A DNA stretch of 64,000 nucleotides, taken from the NCBI GenBank assembly GCA_047633195.1, contig JBLIEU010000003.1:1-64000 (forward strand), given 5' to 3'. The notes under the pieces were generated by a model. That model saw only the letters and a list, made by a program, of their open reading frames with translations. It did no database searches and was not told the origin of the DNA. Shown here piece after piece: positions 26,701-36,171 of this stretch. How positions within the stretch are numbered: the first letter of the stretch is position 1; every line of letters starts with the position of its first letter. Origin of the DNA: JAKVAV01 sp047633195. Lineage in GTDB: Bacteria > Bacteroidota > Bacteroidia > Flavobacteriales_D > Cryomorphaceae. A program made the translations under genes and the position numbers.

Positions 26701-27704
26701 TACTTCTTATTTTTTCGGTTAAACTGAAATCCAAGAACCACTTCGTGGCTTCCGCTGCTTAGGTCGTTGATTTCGGAAGTGACATAGTCATATGCGTATG
26801 CCAATCTCATAAAGTCGGTGAGGTTTGCACCGAGAATGATCGATACGGCATCCTGATTTCGGTAGGAAACTCCCAATCGGAATCGGCGATCCCACTCGGC
26901 CATCAAGTTGATATCGACTGATAGGGGTGCAGGCGGCCTGATTTTGAGCATGAAGCTCGGTGTCAAGTCAATCTTGTCAGCTACAGTAATTCTATAACCT
27001 GAAGTCACGTAATGGTGTGTCTCCAATCGCGCGTCGCTGAGGTTGAGTGGAGATTGTTCGTTTCCTAAGTTGATCTCGTTCTGGCCCAGTTGGTAAACCG
27101 AGTAGCCGAGGAATGCTCTATCGCTGTAAAGGTAAACTCCAGCATTGATATCGAAGATGTTTGAATTCGAGCCGTTCGCGATAAAATCATTGTAGGTATT
27201 ATCGAAGTCGTTTTCCAGAATGATATCGTTACGGTCAAAACTGAATCCATACCATCCCATGCTCACGCCTCCAGAAAGCCAGTAATTATCTCCGATCGGG
27301 TGGTGGTAAGAGTAGCTTCCCATAACCGAACTACGTTGGAAAACTCCGTATTCGTCTCTCGCGATCAAACCTCCAACGACATGCTTTCCATACCGAACGG
27401 CGGGTTTTCTTTTCAGTAATCCAGGATGACTTATCGGAATGGAGTATAGCTTTCCTGAAGTAGCAGGTTGCTTACCCAGATTTATAGTTCCTCCTACATA
27501 ATAGGTTTGAGGTGCCCCGTCAAAACCAGCCCATTGTTGGCGAAAGCCAAGTGCAATGTCGATGTCGTGAGTCATGCTTGAAGCAGCTGGATTCAGCACG
27601 TACGGATTATTCATGTACTGGCTAAATTGCGGTAATTGCTGTGCATTTGCCATGTTAAAGGCGAAGAAGGACAGCAGTGCGGATAGTGCGATTCTCGTTC
27701 TCAT
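26700..27704 (-). CDS. PorP/SprF-family outer-membrane protein
   Basis: A 334-residue protein with signal peptide (ends 'FNMANAQ') and the family opening QLPQFSQYMNNPYVLNPAAS, followed by 'RQQWAGFDGAPQTYYVG' and amphipathic beta strands to the end. PorP/SprF proteins are 14-strand outer-membrane barrels that hold type B T9SS cargo such as adhesins at the cell surface. It lies 3 bp after the HYR cargo gene and overlaps the OmpA gene by 1 bp, matching the known pairing of SprF with its own cargo. Confidence 0.92.
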   Translation of the reverse strand: MRTRIALSALLSFFAFNMANAQQLPQFSQYMNNPYVLNPAASSMTHDIDIALGFRQQWAGFDGAPQTYYVGGTINLGKQPATSGKLYSIPISHPGLLKRKPAVRYGKHVVGGLIARDEYGVFQRSSVMGSYSYHHPIGDNYWLSGGVSMGWYGFSFDRNDIILENDFDNTYNDFIANGSNSNIFDINAGVYLYSDRAFLGYSVYQLGQNEINLGNEQSPLNLSDARLETHHYVTSGYRITVADKIDLTPSFMLKIRPPAPLSVDINLMAEWDRRFRLGVSYRNQDAVSIILGANLTDFMRLAYAYDYVTSEINDLSSGSHEVVLGFQFNRKNKK

Positions 27705-27707
27705 GGC

Positions 27708-30700
27708 TTAGCGTATAATGTTGACTGTTCCGTTCAAATTCTCTTTTCCTTCTCGATTGTAATCGATGATGTAATAATAGGAAGCGGTCGGTAATTCATC
27801 ACCTTCAGTGGTTCCATCCCAAGGCTCGTTGTATCCCGTGGAGGAGAAAACTTCTGCTCCCCACCGATTGAAAATCTTAACAGTGGCATCAGGGAATTTA
27901 TCGATCTCGGGGATGTTCCACACATCGTTTACATTGTCTCCGTCAGGAGTGATGGTATTCGGTATTTTGATCAAGACACGAATGGTAAGGGAATCTGTTA
28001 ACGCACAACCGAGTGGTGTCTCATAGTCGAGGAAATAGACTGTAGTCTCATTCGGCGCTGCTACAGGATCGAGGCAGTCGTTGCAGCTCAAGCTTTCGGG
28101 TGGACTCCATGCAATGGTGCCATCGGGTGGTGAGACAAAGCCCGACAGCTGGGCATCACCACCTAAGATTATACTTTGATCTTGGCCAGCTTCTACAATC
28201 ACCCCTTCTTCTACAAATATGTGAACGCTATCGGTCAAGATATCACAACCGTTTTCAGGATCTATTGACCAAACGAAAGTGTTCAGTCCGATACCTAGAT
28301 TCGTTACTTCGGTTATTGTGTTTTCTGGGGAAACGATATTTCCGCTCCCCTCCGATTGGAACCAAAAACCAGATCCGAAATCAGGACTGTTTCCAACAAT
28401 GGAAGTGGAGGTGGAGCTGCAAATATTCTGGTCACTACTCGCTTCAGGCCGGGTGGTTTGTACTGCAACTTCTACTTCGTAAGAGCAGGTTACGGCGTTT
28501 CCATTCACGTCGGTGATCTCGAAACTGATGGTCGTAATTCCTACCGTAAATAGGGTTCCGCTTTCGGGGCCTTCCGTTTGAACGATAGAAGCTATTCCGC
28601 AATTATCTGTAGCTGTAGGAATAGGCAAGTCCACAATCAAATCGCAAGATTGGAATGAATCAGGACATTCAACGGCGGGAGGAGTTAAGTCTTGCACGGA
28701 GATATTAAACGTGCAAAAAGTGGAGTTTCCTGCTGCGTCTTCAGCGAGAAATTCGATGGTGTAGTCACCTGGAGAAAGCAGATCCCCTGAAAGAGGCCCA
28801 CTGATTTGATTGATGCCAGTTACTGCGCAATTATCTGTCGCTGTCGGTATTTCAAATTCAAAGACCGTATCACAAACATTGGCTTCTAGCTCGATGATAA
28901 AGTCTGCTGGGCAATCAGTAAAAGCAGGAGATTCTTCATCAGTCACAACTACGTCATAGGTGCAATCCGTAATGTTTCCAGCGGCATCAGTCGCATCGAA
29001 GCTGAAGGTCGTAACACCGACTGTTAATTCTGAACCGCTCGCAGGTCCATTCGTTTGAATCACCGTAACCTCTCCAGGACAATTGTCCGTGGCTTCAGGT
29101 AAGTCAAAAGTGTAGATTGCTCCGCAAATACCAGGATCATTTGCAAGAAAGAGTTCGCTAGGACAATCGAATACAGGAGCTTGCGCATCGCTTACCTCAA
29201 CATCAAAAGAGCAGGTAGCCGTATTGCCTTGTTCATCTTCGGCCTCGTAGGTCACGGTTGTAATTCCTACGGGAAAGCTTTCGCCTGACGCAAGTCCAGA
29301 TACCAAAGTAAGGGTGACATCGCTGCAGTCATCCGAAGCAGTGGGTAGATCGTAATTCACAATGGCTGCGCAGGCATCAAGATTATTCGCCACTTGAATG
29401 TCTTCGGGGCAAGTAATAACAGGTGGTCCTTCTTCCGTTACCGTAACAGTAAAACTGCAGGCGATAGAGTTTCCTGAATTGTCAATGGCCTCAAATGTCA
29501 CTGTAGTAGCACCTACTGGAAATTCTGTTCCTGAAAGTGGCCCCTCAATTTGAGTAACTGAGGCTACGCCACAATTATCGGTAGCCGTGGCATCGAGAAA
29601 GTTGACTATAGTGGTGCAAGCTATTCCTGCGTCGATTTCTATATCGTCGGGACAGTCGATTATTGGATCCTCATCGTCTTCAACGATAATTTCGAATGAG
29701 CATACAGCAACATTCCCGGAAGGGTCAGTTGCCTCGAAAGTGATGGTCGTTGAACCGACGGGTAAAGCACTTCCCGAAGCGGGACCTTCAGTCTGAACTG
29801 GAACAATTGAACCGTCACAGTTGTCAGTCACTGGTGGCGTATCGAAAAGCACAGTGGCTTCGCAAATTCCCGCTTCCGCGGAAATAGTTAAGTTTTCGGG
29901 GCAATCGAATACGGGGTTTTCAACGTCGTTGACTGTAACGGTGAATGAGCAGGTTTCCACGTTTCCGCTCAAATCAGTCACAGTGTACTCTTCAGTTGTT
30001 ACTCCGATAGGAAATTCTGCTCCCGATCCCAATCCAGCTGTGAGCACTGTTGAAGCTCCACCGCAATCATCTGTGCCTACTGGTGCGCTGTAGGGTACCG
30101 TAGAGCCACAAATGTCGGGATCGTTGTCTACTTCAATGTCCAATGGACAAGTAATTTCAGGGACAACTCCTTCTAGTACCGTAACGGTAATAGAGCAAGT
30201 GGCACTTAGACCATTGGCATCAATGGCCTCGAAAGTGATGGTGTTAGGGCCGACTGGAAAATCAGAGCCCGAAGGCAGACCCGCAATTTGAGTGATGCTA
30301 GCAACGGCGCAATTGTCTGTAGCTGTAGCGTCGGCGAAGTTTACTATTCCACTGCAATCGCCGTCGGGAATATTCAGGGTAATGTCGTCTGGGCAAATAA
30401 TTACAGGGGCTTCATCATCAGTTATGGTCACTGTGAAGCTGCATTGAGCTGTATTGCCCGAAATGTCTACAACTTCATAAATTACTGTCGTAACTCCAAT
30501 AGGGAATAGATCACCCGAAGGCAGTCCCGACAATAGATTCACTTCAGCCACTCCGCAATTGTCGTCAGTTACGGGAGGGTCGTAAGTAACGATGGCACCG
30601 CAAACAGAAGGATCGTTTCCGATGATGATATCATCAGGGCAGGCAATCGTCGGATCAGAATCATCAAACACCACAATGTTGAAGGTGCAGACTTCTGTAT

Positions 30701-32702
30701 TTCCAAATTCATCTTCAGCGGTGAATTCAATCTCGGTGTTTCCAGCTGGGAAAGAAGACCCACTGGCTGGGCCACCTGTTTGAGTGACTGTTACGTTCGA
30801 GCAAGGGTCATTGGCGGTGGGTGGGGCAAACGTTGCTATCGTTTCGCAAGATCCAGGATCGGCATTGACTTCAATATCATCGGGGCAATCAAAGGTTGGA
30901 ATGCTCGTCTCAGCGACATCAATGGTGAAACTACATACTGCCGCATTTCCAGAAGCGTCTTGGGCTCCTAAAGTCACGGTGTATGAGCCCGCGGTAAGAG
31001 TTGCTCCAGAAGCAGGTCCGCTTACCAATCCAGAAATAACTCCAGGGCAATTATCGCTGAAGGTCGGAGGGAGGTAGGTGACCACCGTATCACAAGCGCC
31101 TGAGAGAATAACAATTGAGATATCAGCTGGACATGCAATCACGGGATCTTCATCGTCGGTCACAACTACATCAAAGCTGCAAACAGTTTGCACACCGCCG
31201 GCATCTTCAGCAGTAAATTCTATGGCAGTGGGACCTACAGGAAAAGTTGAGCCAGGTACAGGGCCTCCTGTTTGACTGATCGTTCCACCTGGGCAATTGT
31301 CGTTAAAGGTGGGGGTTCCGAATGTTGCTGTTGCTTCGCAGAGGCCTGGATCGGCACTTACCTCGATGTTAGCAGGGCAATCAACGGCAGGGGCTTCGGT
31401 ATCATTTACTGTTACGTTAAAGCTGCACGAAGCAACATTTCCGCTAAGGTCAACGACCTGATAGGTCTCTGTCGTTATGCCCACAGGGAAGAATGCTCCT
31501 GATCCCAAACCTGCGGTTAAAGTAGTGGTGGGATTGGGGCAATTATCTGTTCCTTCAGGAGGAGTGTAGGTCACAATTGCTCCGCAGTCTCCTGGATCAT
31601 TTGATACCACGATATCTGCGGGGCAAGTGATTTGGGGAGTTGTACTTTCCGTTAAGGTTATGGTGAAGGAGCATAGAGTAGTATTTCCAGAAGCATCGGT
31701 CGCTGTAAATTCAATATCGGTAATTCCAATAGGAAATGTGCTTCCCGAAATGGGCCCATCGGTTTGGGTGATGACGACTCCTGGGCAATTATCAGCAGCT
31801 GTGGGGTCAGTGAAAGTCACAATATCTTCGCAAGTTCCTACTGGCGCGACTTGCGCTATGTCAGCTGGGCAATCGCTGATAATGGGATCGGCGGCGTCAT
31901 TTACGGTGATGTCAAAACTGCAAGAGGCCGTATTTCCTTCTGCATCGGTTACCTCATAGGTTTCGGTAGTGGTACCGAGAAGGAATATATTTCCCGATCC
32001 GAGTCCTGTAGTTTGGGCCGTAGTTGCAGGGCCGCAAGCGTCATTGCCGATAGGTGCAGTATAGTTAATGATCGTATCGCATGAATTAAAAATATCTACC
32101 ACGATATCGGCAGGACAAGTGATTTCAGGGTCAGTTATGTCACTTACAAGGACGATGACTCTACAGAAACCATCGTTACCTGCTGCATCGGTTGTCTGAA
32201 AATCAAGAAAGCTTTCACCGATTGGAAATACAGAGCCAGAGGGTAATCCGCCAATTTGAGTTACTGTAACAGGGCCACAGTTGTCAGTTGCTGTCGGAAT
32301 AGGATAGATTACAACTTGCGTGCATTCACCTTCAGCCGCATTTATGTTTATATCTGGCGGACAATCAATGAGAGGGTCTTCTGCATCTGCTACTGTAACT
32401 TGAAAAGTGCAAACGTCAGAATCTCCTTCGTCATTGGTAACGGTATACTCAACCGCGTTGGTGCCAACTTGGAATAGGGACCCTGAGGCTAATCCTCCCG
32501 TGATTGTCGTCGTAATATTTGTACCCGATCCTGCACCTGTGGGAGCGGTATAGACAACCACAGCTTCGCAGAGACCAGGGTCATTATCAACGTCAATATC
32601 AGTAGGGCAAGTGATAGATACTTGGGCTGAACTTTCCAGACTCAAAAAGGAAAACAGGATGAAAAGGAAAGAAAGAGCCGTTAATCGTAGGGTTGTTTTC
32701 AT
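27708..32702 (-). CDS. Giant HYR-repeat surface protein with T9SS type B C-terminal domain
   Basis: About 1664 residues, signal peptide MKTTLRLTALSFLFILFSFL...SAQ. The start at 32702 is preferred over an ATG seven codons upstream because a -7 element lies just before it. The body is 17 tandem HYR domains of about 81 residues, each with about four cysteines (CP.DI, a mid Cys, DNC, CSF). A non-HYR region (about 240 residues) with SSDQNICSS and GCALTDSLTI follows. The last 90 residues form the CHU_C/gliding-motility type domain: PNTITPDGDNVNDVWNIPE, IFNRWGAEVF, WDGT. This is the signal for T9SS export and SprF-mediated surface attachment. Likely an adhesin or filament. Confidence 0.93.
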   Translation of the reverse strand: MKTTLRLTALSFLFILFSFLSLESSAQVSITCPTDIDVDNDPGLCEAVVVYTAPTGAGSGTNITTTITGGLASGSLFQVGTNAVEYTVTNDEGDSDVCTFQVTVADAEDPLIDCPPDININAAEGECTQVVIYPIPTATDNCGPVTVTQIGGLPSGSVFPIGESFLDFQTTDAAGNDGFCRVIVLVSDITDPEITCPADIVVDIFNSCDTIINYTAPIGNDACGPATTAQTTGLGSGNIFLLGTTTETYEVTDAEGNTASCSFDITVNDAADPIISDCPADIAQVAPVGTCEDIVTFTDPTAADNCPGVVITQTDGPISGSTFPIGITDIEFTATDASGNTTLCSFTITLTESTTPQITCPADIVVSNDPGDCGAIVTYTPPEGTDNCPNPTTTLTAGLGSGAFFPVGITTETYQVVDLSGNVASCSFNVTVNDTEAPAVDCPANIEVSADPGLCEATATFGTPTFNDNCPGGTISQTGGPVPGSTFPVGPTAIEFTAEDAGGVQTVCSFDVVVTDDEDPVIACPADISIVILSGACDTVVTYLPPTFSDNCPGVISGLVSGPASGATLTAGSYTVTLGAQDASGNAAVCSFTIDVAETSIPTFDCPDDIEVNADPGSCETIATFAPPTANDPCSNVTVTQTGGPASGSSFPAGNTEIEFTAEDEFGNTEVCTFNIVVFDDSDPTIACPDDIIIGNDPSVCGAIVTYDPPVTDDNCGVAEVNLLSGLPSGDLFPIGVTTVIYEVVDISGNTAQCSFTVTITDDEAPVIICPDDITLNIPDGDCSGIVNFADATATDNCAVASITQIAGLPSGSDFPVGPNTITFEAIDANGLSATCSITVTVLEGVVPEITCPLDIEVDNDPDICGSTVPYSAPVGTDDCGGASTVLTAGLGSGAEFPIGVTTEEYTVTDLSGNVETCSFTVTVNDVENPVFDCPENLTISAEAGICEATVLFDTPPVTDNCDGSIVPVQTEGPASGSALPVGSTTITFEATDPSGNVAVCSFEIIVEDDEDPIIDCPDDIEIDAGIACTTIVNFLDATATDNCGVASVTQIEGPLSGTEFPVGATTVTFEAIDNSGNSIACSFTVTVTEEGPPVITCPEDIQVANNLDACAAIVNYDLPTASDDCSDVTLTLVSGLASGESFPVGITTVTYEAEDEQGNTATCSFDVEVSDAQAPVFDCPSELFLANDPGICGAIYTFDLPEATDNCPGEVTVIQTNGPASGSELTVGVTTFSFDATDAAGNITDCTYDVVVTDEESPAFTDCPADFIIELEANVCDTVFEFEIPTATDNCAVTGINQISGPLSGDLLSPGDYTIEFLAEDAAGNSTFCTFNISVQDLTPPAVECPDSFQSCDLIVDLPIPTATDNCGIASIVQTEGPESGTLFTVGITTISFEITDVNGNAVTCSYEVEVAVQTTRPEASSDQNICSSTSTSIVGNSPDFGSGFWFQSEGSGNIVSPENTITEVTNLGIGLNTFVWSIDPENGCDILTDSVHIFVEEGVIVEAGQDQSIILGGDAQLSGFVSPPDGTIAWSPPESLSCNDCLDPVAAPNETTVYFLDYETPLGCALTDSLTIRVLIKIPNTITPDGDNVNDVWNIPEIDKFPDATVKIFNRWGAEVFSSTGYNEPWDGTTEGDELPTASYYYIIDYNREGKENLNGTVNIIR
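28465..32615 (-). repeat. Coding tandem array of 17 HYR modules
   Basis: About 4.15 kb made of 17 units of about 243 bp. Units differ enough at DNA level that no perfect repeats were noted. Two unit flavours can be told apart at their third quarter: one with TTETYEVTD-like sequence (units 1, 3, 5, 9, 11, 14) and one with IEFTAEDASGN-like sequence (most others); units 7 and 16 share a third form with SYTVTLGAQ or DYTIEFLAE. Confidence 0.85.
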
Positions 32703-32720
32703 AATCAAGCTAAGTCTAAT

Positions 32721-32728
32721 CAAATGTA
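32721..32728 (-). promoter_or_regulatory. -7 element (TACATTTG) for T9SS triad 1
   Basis: Exact TAnnTTTG match on the minus strand, 18 nt before the ATG at 32702, and overlapping the alternative upstream ATG at 32723, which it therefore disfavours. It would drive cargo, PorP and OmpA genes together. Confidence 0.5.
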
Positions 32729-32797
32729 GAAGAATGAAAAAGCACCTGACGAGATGTTTACTATTTTTATACCACCAAGAGTGTTGAGAAATTAGCT

Positions 32798-33682
32798 CTA
32801 AGATGAAGTGATAATATCTTCTTCTGTGAGCTTTTTACCGCAGTTGTTACAGAATTTTGATTCCATGTGGTGGTCTTCGTGTCCGCAGCCCATGCAAATG
32901 AATTTGGTCCTGCTTTTGTTTGGAGTATCTACCTCCTTGTAAATCTCTGCACCTACAATGCCTGTAGGGATGGCAATAATGGAATACCCTAGAAGCATAA
33001 TCGCCGAAGCAACCAATTGTCCCAGAACCGTTTGAGGAGTTACGTCGCCAAAACCCACTGTAGTAAGTGTTACGATAGCCCAATATATGCTCCGTGGAAT
33101 ACTAACAAATCCTGAATCAGGACCTTCAATCAGGTACATGATGCTACCTAGTATGAATACTAAAATGAGTATGGCAAGGAAGAAAACAGTGATTTTGTGC
33201 CGACTTGACTTGAGCGCTCTTCCCAGAAGTTGAGCCTCGGAAACGAAGCGAACCAACTTGAGGATTCTAAAAATCCGAAGCAATCTCAATGCTCTCAAAA
33301 TGGCAAAGCTCTGCGACCCGACTAAGAAAAAGCTCAGATATGTGGGTAGAATGGACAATAGATCGATGATGCCCAGTACGGAAAAAATGTAAATCCTTGG
33401 TTTCTTGACAACCCAAATACGTGCTAGATATTCCAGTGTAAAGAAACCGGTGACGATCCATTCAACTACCCTTAATGCGACATGATATTCTCGGTCGATA
33501 AAGCTTACGGTTTCGAGCATCACTGCTGCGACACTGACCAGAATCAATGCGAGTAGTATAATGTCGAATGCTTTGCCTGCGCGGGTGTTTGTCCCGAAAA
33601 TGATGATGAAGAGATGTCTCTTCAGAGCGTTCTTTTCAAAATTTGCAGCTTCGGGCTGGTCAGAGCTTGGAATATCGGGCAT
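32798..33682 (-). CDS. Voltage-gated-type potassium channel with C-terminal zinc ribbon
   Basis: A 294-residue six-helix channel subunit. Helix S4 carries regularly spaced arginines (RALRLLRIFRILKLVRF, about residues 130-146), the mark of a voltage sensor. The pore loop has the selectivity filter TTVGFGD (about 207-213), giving K+ selectivity. After S6 a short cytoplasmic tail holds CMGCG...CNNCG (about residues 263-282), a four-cysteine zinc ribbon not found in standard Kv or KvAP channels. Inner membrane. Monocistronic, leftward, 33 bp after the AlkB-type gene. Confidence 0.9.
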   Translation of the reverse strand: MPDIPSSDQPEAANFEKNALKRHLFIIIFGTNTRAGKAFDIILLALILVSVAAVMLETVSFIDREYHVALRVVEWIVTGFFTLEYLARIWVVKKPRIYIFSVLGIIDLLSILPTYLSFFLVGSQSFAILRALRLLRIFRILKLVRFVSEAQLLGRALKSSRHKITVFFLAILILVFILGSIMYLIEGPDSGFVSIPRSIYWAIVTLTTVGFGDVTPQTVLGQLVASAIMLLGYSIIAIPTGIVGAEIYKEVDTPNKSRTKFICMGCGHEDHHMESKFCNNCGKKLTEEDIITSS

Positions 33683-33715
33683 AGATTTTTCGAAAGTAGT
33701 CTTTCGGATTTAAAT

Positions 33716-34777
33716 TCAGACCGTTTGAGGTTGGAGACTTTCCTTTTGCTTTCCACGAATGCGTTTATTCATTATGAAAAACCAAACGGGAGGAACGGCA
33801 CTCAACAGCATCATTCCTGGATATCCCGTAGGCATTTGAGGACTGTGGTCGTGGTATTCTAAGACTTGGTATTTCTGTGCTGGATTAAAATGGTGGTCGC
33901 TGTGTCGTGATAATTCGAATAGCATTACCCTTCCTACTATGTGGTTTGAGTTCCAAGAGTGGATGGGCTCGACACGCTCATAACGGCGCTCGCTCACTTT
34001 ATTTCGGGCCAACCCGTAATGCTCAATATAGTTGACGGTTTCGAGCATCAGAAAGCCGACGATGGCCGCCCCTGTGTGCAGCAGAAGTGATACGCTACCG
34101 AAAACTAAACCGATCAAAACCCAGAAGACAATTTGAATGAGTTGGAAACGGATCATTTCATTTTTCAAACTCCACATGTGTTCATTGGCTCTTTGAAGCC
34201 TTTTCTTTTCCAAATCCCAAGCCGAAATAAAACTATACACTACAGAGCGAATCCAAAAGTGGTAGAGCGTTTCGTTAAGTCGAGCGGATGCAGGATCTTC
34301 ATGAGTGCTCACATTTTTGTGGTGACCACGATTGTGCTCAATGAAGAAGTGCATATAGGCCGATGGAAGAAGTAAGGCCTTTGCCATAAACTTTTCGCGT
34401 GCCGATTGGCGGTGGCCCAATTCGTGAGCTACGTTAATGCCCATTCCTCCTAGAATTACTCCCAGCGAAAAGGTGAGACCCACTAATTCTGTGGTGCTAA
34501 ACGAAAGGGAAGTAATGGCAAAGAGGTATAGTAGTAAGGTGAAATATACGACGGGAACCGTGTAGTATAAAAGAAGGTCGTACGCTTTGTCGTTCAGTCG
34601 CATTTCTTTTTCAGCGGAGTCGATATTTTTACTGCTGGGTTTGAAGAACAACTCCACCAGTGGGATAAATCCAAATGCGAAAATCACGGGGCCAAAACTC
34701 CACCAAGATCCATAAGCCACGCCCACCAAAAAAAGAGCGGGAAGAATAAAAACCATGGCGTACTTTAAAACTCTCAT
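33716..34777 (-). CDS. alkB: AlkB-type membrane non-heme diiron monooxygenase
   Basis: A 353-residue membrane protein with the histidine boxes of the alkane hydroxylase group: HELGH (about 118-122), HNRGHHKNV (148-156) and RHSDHHF (291-297), plus NYIEHYGL (249-256), the motif that separates AlkB from fatty-acid desaturases. About six membrane helices surround them. AlkB hydroxylates terminal methyl groups of medium-chain alkanes or related molecules using rubredoxin; no rubredoxin gene is adjacent. It could also act on fatty acids or other hydrocarbons, as for several marine Bacteroidota homologues. Confidence 0.88.
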   Translation of the reverse strand: MRVLKYAMVFILPALFLVGVAYGSWWSFGPVIFAFGFIPLVELFFKPSSKNIDSAEKEMRLNDKAYDLLLYYTVPVVYFTLLLYLFAITSLSFSTTELVGLTFSLGVILGGMGINVAHELGHRQSAREKFMAKALLLPSAYMHFFIEHNRGHHKNVSTHEDPASARLNETLYHFWIRSVVYSFISAWDLEKKRLQRANEHMWSLKNEMIRFQLIQIVFWVLIGLVFGSVSLLLHTGAAIVGFLMLETVNYIEHYGLARNKVSERRYERVEPIHSWNSNHIVGRVMLFELSRHSDHHFNPAQKYQVLEYHDHSPQMPTGYPGMMLLSAVPPVWFFIMNKRIRGKQKESLQPQTV

Positions 34778-35110
34778 CTCAACTATTTCTTGTGTTAGCC
34801 AAAATACGAATTATGAGAATTGCAATCCAGCCGTGGCTGATCAAAATCCTAGTTGATCGTCGTCAAATGGAGAGAACGCAAGATTCTTTTGTCTTCAAAT
34901 ACTAGCAATATACCTTTTGCATTGAGCATTTTCAATATATGGAATGAGGATGTGCAAAAAGAGTTTGAAAAAAAAACAGGGCCCTCCAAAACTTTTTTGA
35001 ATTATCGTGGTTGTATTGATCAGCATGATAGTGCTGGTTGATAGGTTAGTTTATTAGTAGAGTAGTAGAGTAGTAGAAGAAAGCGATCTGAAGAGGTCGC
35101 TTTCTTGTTT
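34778..35110. other. Intergenic region between alkB and the AstE-like gene
   Basis: 333 bases. Both flanking genes read leftward. It holds an AT-rich stretch, the alkB promoter (TATTTTGG, one mismatch to TAnnTTTG, at about 34800-34807 on the minus strand), a short 8-bp tandem repeat and a strong hairpin next to the AstE-like stop codon. A 62-codon rightward ORF (34853-35041) has no recognisable features and was not called. Confidence 0.5.
35055..35078. repeat. Three tandem copies of an 8-bp unit (TAGTAGAG)
   Basis: TAGTAGAG TAGTAGAG TAGTAGAA, directly abutting the hairpin at 35077. A simple slippage-prone repeat. Confidence 0.8.
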
Positions 35111-35112
35111 TT
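35077..35112. terminator. Strong hairpin terminator, probably of the leftward AstE-like gene
   Basis: A perfect 10-bp stem AAGAAAGCGA / TCGCTTTCTT with a 10-nt loop. On the plus strand it is followed by GTTTTT; on the minus strand the stem itself ends in CTTT CTT with no long U tract. The stop codon of the AstE-like gene lies at its right edge (overlap of 2 bases). It may work in both directions. Confidence 0.65.
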
Positions 35113-35989
35113 ACACTTTGCCCAAATGTATCAACGCATCGCCTTGGTTGATCACTGGCATATTGTTGTGGCAAATCACAAAACCACTTGACGGCGATTT
35201 AACGCTCATGCTAAATTCCCCGAAAGGGTCGGTGATATAACCGAGGATGTCTCCCTTCGTTACGATCATACCCGATGTTACCACACCGCGGTATATTCCG
35301 CTACGTTTGGCACGAATCCAAACTGAGTTTTCACAGAAAATTGATTCTTTTTTCTCGGGCAATACATCGTCAATCATACGGTTGTGCGTAAGCAGGTGAA
35401 GCGCACTTGATACACCTGCTTCCACTATCTCCTCATCCAGCCTCATGCTTTCGCCACCCTCGAAGACGAGCATGGTTTTACCCATTTTAAAGGCTTGTTT
35501 TCTGAGGCTCTTTTCCAAGAATGAGCTCTGCATAATAAATGGTGCGCCCGTGGTCTTGGCCAGCTCTAATGCCTTTTTGTCCTTTGACGCATAGCGAATT
35601 TGTGGGAAGTTAAACCGCGATGCTCCCCCGGTATGGAAGTCAATTCCAAAATCAATTTCCTTTAGAATGTTGTGGCTAATGAAATGGGCTATTCTTGAGG
35701 CGAGCGAGCCTGTGGTTGATCCAGGAAAACTTCGGTTGACATCCTTTCCGTCGGGAACATCCCGACTAAAGTTTAAGAAACCGTAGATGTTCATTACGGG
35801 AATGGCCACCACCGATCCTCTCTTTAGATTCTCAAAATGACCTCGATCGATCAAACTTCGAACGATTTCAATTCCGTTTATTTCGTCGCCGTGAAGGCCT
35901 CCACTCAGTAAGACGGTTGGCCCAGAATTCTTGCTTCTAAAAATATAAACGGGTAGGTCAATAACAGTTCCCGACGGGAGCTTGGCCAA
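35111..35989 (-). CDS. Succinylglutamate desuccinylase/aspartoacylase family (AstE/AspA-like)
   Basis: A zinc amidohydrolase of the M14-like AstE/AspA family: zinc ligands in GGLHGDEINGIEIV (His and Glu) and DFHTGG (His), with Arg/Asn contacts in DGKDVNRSFPG. The C-terminal part (KRSGIYRGVV...GDILGYITDPFG) is the family's beta-barrel domain. The start shown is TTG at 35989, but the same frame stays open upstream and encodes family-like sequence (ITIAGQSIPAGKKATINIR), so translation probably starts near 36055 at a non-ATG codon. It lies head to head with rimB-rimK, a grouping seen in many bacteria. Substrate unknown. Confidence 0.85.
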   Translation of the reverse strand: MAKLPSGTVIDLPVYIFRSKNSGPTVLLSGGLHGDEINGIEIVRSLIDRGHFENLKRGSVVAIPVMNIYGFLNFSRDVPDGKDVNRSFPGSTTGSLASRIAHFISHNILKEIDFGIDFHTGGASRFNFPQIRYASKDKKALELAKTTGAPFIMQSSFLEKSLRKQAFKMGKTMLVFEGGESMRLDEEIVEAGVSSALHLLTHNRMIDDVLPEKKESIFCENSVWIRAKRSGIYRGVVTSGMIVTKGDILGYITDPFGEFSMSVKSPSSGFVICHNNMPVINQGDALIHLGKV

Positions 35990-36171
35990 GCGAATATTGA
36001 TTGTCGCTTTTTTGCCAGCAGGGATACTTTGCCCTGCTATTGTAATATCTCTAATCTTTGCGATGGTTAATATTTTCCCGCGAATTTAGTCATCGTTATT
36101 CACTAAGCATATCCTGTCTTTTTCAGCGATGGAAATGGATACATTTGCGACATCTAAAAAACCAATGCTTC

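Noticed and set aside
27808..32477. Many rightward ORFs of 60-138 codons opposite the HYR gene
   Set aside because: They are antisense shadows created by the biased composition of the 17 repeats and stop at repeat-dependent places; none has a signal, motif or start context.
28465..32615. Tandem array that might look like a CRISPR or satellite
   Set aside because: Units are about 243 bp, encode HYR domains in one frame and have no short identical repeats with spacers.
34853..35041. 62-codon rightward ORF in the alkB/AstE gap
   Set aside because: No motif, no hydrophobic or domain signal, and low-complexity lysine-rich composition; kept only as a possible source of the plus-strand hairpin.
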